NCBI GenBank assembly: GCA_030620125.1
Contig: JAUXFI010000097.1
Location: 1 to 7,590, forward strand
Origin: Anaerolineae bacterium
GTDB taxonomy: Bacteria > Chloroflexota > Anaerolineae > B4-G1
Direction: 5' to 3'
DNA: 7,590 bases
A program made the translations under genes and the position numbers. Positions 6,603 to 7,590 of the stretch are shown here, piece by piece. The notes below the pieces were generated by a model that did no database searches, had not been told where the DNA came from, and worked only from the letters and a program-made list of their open reading frames with translations. Within the stretch, counting starts at the first letter, position 1. Each line of letters starts with the position of its first letter.

Positions 6603-7454
6603 ATGAACAAGGACAACAAACGAGTCGTTTTGATAACTGGAGCATCGTCAGGTATCGGCCAGGCCTGCGCCAACCATCTGCACCAACGGGGTTATCGCGT
6701 GTATGGTACCAGTCGCCACGCAGCGCCTCGAACAGCGGATATGCCCAAGATGGAGCCTGGCACCTCCGCGCCTTTTGAAATGATCCAGATGGACGTCAAC
6801 AGCGGTCCCTCTGTCGGGCGCGGGGTTGATTTTATCCTGGAGAGCGAAGGACGATTGGACATTGTGGTAAACAACGCCGGATTCGGGATCGCGGGATCTG
6901 TCGAGGATACCTCCATCGAGGAAGCCAAGTCTCAGTTTGAGACGAACTTTTTCGGCGTTTTGCGAATCTGTCGAGCAGTTCTTCCCATCATGAGGAAACA
7001 ACGTTCAGGATACATCGTGAACATCAGCTCAATCGCCGGCTTGATTGGAACTCCCTTTCAGGGGTTATACAGCGCCAGCAAATTCGCCGTAGAAGGCATG
7101 ACCGAGGCATTGAGTTTAGAAGTTCGGCCGTTTGGCATCCACGTCGTGCTCATTGAGCCGGGCGACTTTCACACTCAGTTTACGGCTCATCGCCGCAAGA
7201 CCTCCACATCCCAGCAGAACCCGGTTTACCTGGAAAAATTCAACAACGCCCTGAGAGTCATTGAGAGCGACGAAACCGGTGGGCCTTCTCCTGACAAGCT
7301 CGCTCACCTTCTCGAACGCATCGTGAATGACCCGTCACCTCGTCTCCGCTATCCAATCGGCCCTGTGACAGAGAGAATCGCGGTCACGCTCAAGAAAATC
7401 ATGCCCTCGCGCCTCTTTGGATGGGCCTTGATGAAGTACTACAAACTGCTCTGA
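6603..7454 (+). CDS. classical short-chain dehydrogenase/reductase (SDR), 283 residues
   Basis: ATG at 6603 follows GGGAG (6591-6595) by 7 nt and lies 13 bp after the transporter stop, so the two genes are probably co-transcribed. The cofactor loop is TGASSGIG (12-19). Asp64 (MDV) and NNAG (90-93) follow, and the catalytic set is Asn115, Ser143, Tyr156 and Lys160 (YSASK, 156-160), with PG at 186-187. All key residues are present, so the enzyme should be active on a carbonyl/alcohol substrate. Arg38 after the second strand (TSR) favours NADP(H) over NAD(H). Length and the extended C-terminal part resemble SDRs acting on retinoid-, steroid- or lipid-like substrates, but the substrate cannot be read from sequence. 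Its role beside a UMF1 transporter is unclear. Confidence -1.
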   Translation: MNKDNKRVVLITGASSGIGQACANHLHQRGYRVYGTSRHAAPRTADMPKMEPGTSAPFEMIQMDVNSGPSVGRGVDFILESEGRLDIVVNNAGFGIAGSVEDTSIEEAKSQFETNFFGVLRICRAVLPIMRKQRSGYIVNISSIAGLIGTPFQGLYSASKFAVEGMTEALSLEVRPFGIHVVLIEPGDFHTQFTAHRRKTSTSQQNPVYLEKFNNALRVIESDETGGPSPDKLAHLLERIVNDPSPRLRYPIGPVTERIAVTLKKIMPSRLFGWALMKYYKLL

Positions 7455-7500
7455 TCTTGAAGGGGCAAACATTCAGCGGCGGGCTGTAACCACTCGGCCC

Positions 7501-7590
7501 CCCTTGCGAAGGTTGCGAATGGCCTTGTCGCCGGGGCAACTTTCGGTAGGCAAAGACACTTTTGGCCCGCAAGTTCCCACTAAACCTTCG
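7501..7590 (-). mobile_element. MITE-like element, copy 2, inverted and cut by the window end
   Basis: Bases 7501-7557 are the exact reverse complement of 4458-4514 (57 bp). The rest aligns without gaps to 4425-4457 with 10 mismatches, about 80 of 90 identical overall. It begins CCCTTGCGAAGGTT and reaches AACCTTCG at 7590, so about 6 bases of the far end lie outside the window, giving the same 96-bp length as copy 1. It starts 46 bp after the SDR stop, and its hairpin may end the transcript, though no U-run is seen at that point. Confidence -1.

Noticed and set aside
5555..6673. A 372-residue minus-strand frame over the transporter
   Set aside because: It is antisense to a transporter with clear family motifs, has a His/Asp/Arg/Gln-rich shadow composition, and shows no domain.
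4418..7590. A complete composite transposon
   Set aside because: No transposase or resolvase gene and no target-site duplication is visible, and the second element is cut by the window end; only an inverted pair of small elements can be supported.

Overview
The window is GC-rich bacterial DNA from an unidentified organism. The gene content (an exported bactofilin-like repeat protein with a C-terminal membrane region, GT-C/YfhO-like polytopic proteins) and the many 7-8 bp tandem arrays would suit a Chloroflexota-type genome. That placement is an inference from style, not proof.

Left part, minus strand (1-2650): two membrane-protein genes lie head to tail and probably form an operon. The upstream gene (2650-1109) encodes a 513-residue polytopic protein. 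The downstream gene (1112 to beyond position 1) is YfhO-like and runs off the window. They overlap by 4 bp (GTGA). Both coding regions are riddled with short tandem arrays: six arrays of 7-mers and two of 8-mers. One 8-mer array covers the stop/start junction itself. I translated the downstream frame by hand over the full 1112 bp and it has no stop, although it crosses five arrays and starts inside a sixth.

Middle (2651-2868): a divergent intergenic region has a candidate promoter on each strand and an 8-bp inverted repeat between the two -35 boxes. To the right, 2869-4203 encodes a secreted bactofilin-like repeat domain followed by a membrane region, and ends in a clear Rho-independent terminator (4274-4304).

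Right part, plus strand (4204-7590): a 397-bp gap holds the terminator, a candidate promoter and a 96-bp element with 15-bp terminal inverted repeats. A two-gene unit follows: a UMF1/Atg22-type MFS transporter (4601-6589) carrying an extra ~160-residue, probably sugar-binding-like, extracytoplasmic insert, then a classical SDR oxidoreductase (6603-7454) 13 bp downstream. Immediately after, a second copy of the 96-bp element appears in opposite orientation and is cut by the window end. The transporter-SDR pair is therefore bracketed by inverted MITE-like repeats.

I see no RNA genes, CRISPR array or transposase. The most noteworthy signals are the arrays recruited into coding sequence, the inverted element pair, and the transporter with an inserted domain.
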